Source: Doryteuthis pealeii (lineage: Eukaryota; Mollusca; Cephalopoda; Myopsida; Loliginidae). Taken from it: a stretch of DNA of 64,000 nucleotides. The stretch is from positions 16,067,582 through 16,131,581 of the forward strand of contig CM042181.1 of the NCBI GenBank assembly GCA_023376005.1, in the 5' to 3' direction. The notes below the pieces were generated by a model. It saw nothing but the letters and a program-made list of their open reading frames with translations, ran no database searches and was not told the DNA's origin. This document shows positions 62,349 through 64,000 of the stretch, in pieces (within the stretch, counting starts at the first letter, position 1; each line of letters starts with the position of its first letter). Made by a program: the position numbers and the translations under genes.

Positions 62349-63390
62349 GTAAGAAATATTTTACTAATTCATTTATTGTTCATTCCTATCTTGGTAAATA
62401 CAGCTCTAAATCTGTACTTTTTGATACACCTTGTATTCTGAAAAAAAAAACATTTATTGTTCATTCCTATCTTAAATACAGCTCTAAAATCTGTACTTTT
62501 GATATTCTGAAAAAAACTAACATCGGTAAATACAGCTCTAAAATCTGTACTTTTTGATACAATTCTGAAAAAAAACTAACACGGGTAGATAAATTCTGAA
62601 AAAACTAACATTTATTAGTGTACTTTTGAGTATTCTTGTAGGGATATTATAGTAACTTAGAGACACACCATATATATATATATATATATATGTAATTAGT
62701 TATATCAGAAAAGTTATATTGAATATAAAAATTACATAAAATAAAAAACTGCAATGTAAATTTTCAAACTTATTAGAGAAAAAAAATATCTTCATCACCA
62801 GAAAAGTTTAATAAAATAATTTTTAAAGAAGGTTGTCTAGTTATTGGAGCTTAGGAAACTGCGGAACAGTTTTCTTTTTCTGAGAGTTGGGGGTCATATT
62901 CTGAGGTTAATGCTTAAATGAACACTGTTGTCTGTTACATACTCATACACATGTTGGGTATATACACAGAATGAAATTATCTGTAAAAAAGGGGCGGGGT
63001 GCTTAAAAATTTCTCACTAATTAACTCTTTGTCTAGCTGGACCCATAGAACGAAACGAAAATCAAGAGGAGTTATTTAAGCCAGGAATGATAATTTGCAA
63101 TTTCATTACTGTGGCGAGAGAAACCACGAACGTAGTAGTTCGTAGTTGGTAAAATACACTTTTTTGTAACTATCTACCTACTTATATATTGTCTGTGTGT
63201 GTCACACTTTCAGTTATAGATGTTGCTTTTTGAGAAACTAAATGCTTTAACATACTCATACACATGTTGGGTATATACACAGAATGAAATTATCTGTAAA
63301 AAAATGGGGGTGCTCAAATTTCAAGAGGAGTTATTTAAGCCAGGAATGATAATTTGCAATTTCATTACTGTGGCGAGAGAAACCACGAAC

Positions 63391-63940
63391 CCGCCCTGTC
63401 GGCTGGGGCGTTAGAATGCACCTCTGCAGAAGGGTAAGACTCCCCCAATGGGCCACCTGTTGGCCGTGGGTGGCGACCCGTGATGCTTAAGATAGAGCCC
63501 AGGTGAATGAGCAGTTCATGACATGCAATACTCCACTTTGGCCCTATCTTGGGCTAGACGGGCGGTCGGAGAGGCCCCCTCCGATCAATCGGCTGGTCAC
63601 GTCAAGCCCTAGCACCTATATGATTTTCCCAACCCTATTGCCCTTATGGCAAGCCCCAACCCCTTTTTTATCATATGGGTGCTAGAAGGCGGTGACTGCT
63701 GGTCTACATGTCCTGGGAATGACGTTAAACTCTATCTGATGGTGAGGTTCCAGTTCTGGAGGTTTGGGGAATACTCTGACCCGGAGTGGTAGTACCTGTT
63801 AGGGTCCCATCTATGGGTTAAATAGAAAAATGTATTTATAAATAAATTGTATTATCCATTAAGAATTGATTTATTTCAAAACTTTATGAGCATTAAATGA
63901 CCCACTGAGGTTGATATGCCGTAAAACCAAACCAAACCAA
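63391..63940 (+). mobile_element. Full-length family B retroposon with 12-bp target duplication
   Basis: CCGCCCTGTCGGCTGGGGCG to CCAAACCAAACCAA, 550 bp, flanked by GAAACCACGAAC at 63379-63390 and 63941-63952. A short deletion near 63772 removes GTGGAGCACCCCTTC. Confidence 0.88.
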
Positions 63941-64000
63941 GAAACCACGAACGTAGTAGTTTGAAGCGTGCACGACTATGTTTGGCATGCAAAATGAGAT

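Overview
This window is AT-rich, repeat-dense animal nuclear DNA holding one recognisable host gene. Gene density, GT-AG introns of 1 to 6 kb, long (TA)n, (CT)n and (CA)n microsatellites, several tRNA-derived SINE families and abundant small elements point to a mollusc, most likely a coleoid cephalopod such as an octopus. The species is inference.

The host gene is SEL1L (HRD3), the ER-membrane adaptor of the HRD1 ubiquitin ligase in ER-associated degradation. It lies on the + strand and at least eleven coding exons are visible. Exon 2 (11852-12042) carries the start codon and signal peptide. Exons 3-5 encode an acidic linker, and exons 6-12 encode the first Sel1-like repeats. The remaining Sel1 repeats and the transmembrane C-terminus lie beyond the right edge. 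No exon for the fibronectin type II domain of vertebrate SEL1L is visible. Exon 5 is a partial duplicate of exon 4.

The assembly here is not collinear with one chromosome. Block A (about 14.4-25.0 kb) recurs after a 100-N gap as block A' (26.5-34.5 kb), including exons 4-6. Block B (about 39.5-49.9 kb) ends at a single n (49907). It is followed by a noisy inverted copy (49.9-54.4 kb) and then a forward copy (54.5-63.9 kb), so exons 9 and 10 each appear three times and exons 11 and 12 twice. A and A', and B and its forward copy, differ by whole element insertions and repeat number, which suggests two haplotypes laid end to end. The mirror structure around 54.45 kb with very high error looks like a fold-back long read used to fill a gap. 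An intact open set of exons can be chosen: 2, 3, 4 (16015), 5, 6, 7, 8, 9 (40270), 10 (58693), 11 (61653), 12 (62292).

The introns are a mosaic of mobile DNA. They contain tRNA-headed SINEs, a 550-580 bp AAACC-tailed retroposon, LINE and mariner pseudogenes, a solo LTR, MITE-like palindromes and two Helitron-like families. Most interesting are at least four sequence families carrying type I hammerhead ribozyme cores. One of them has two direct copies 307 bp apart, the arrangement expected of a retrozyme or a Penelope-like element terminus.
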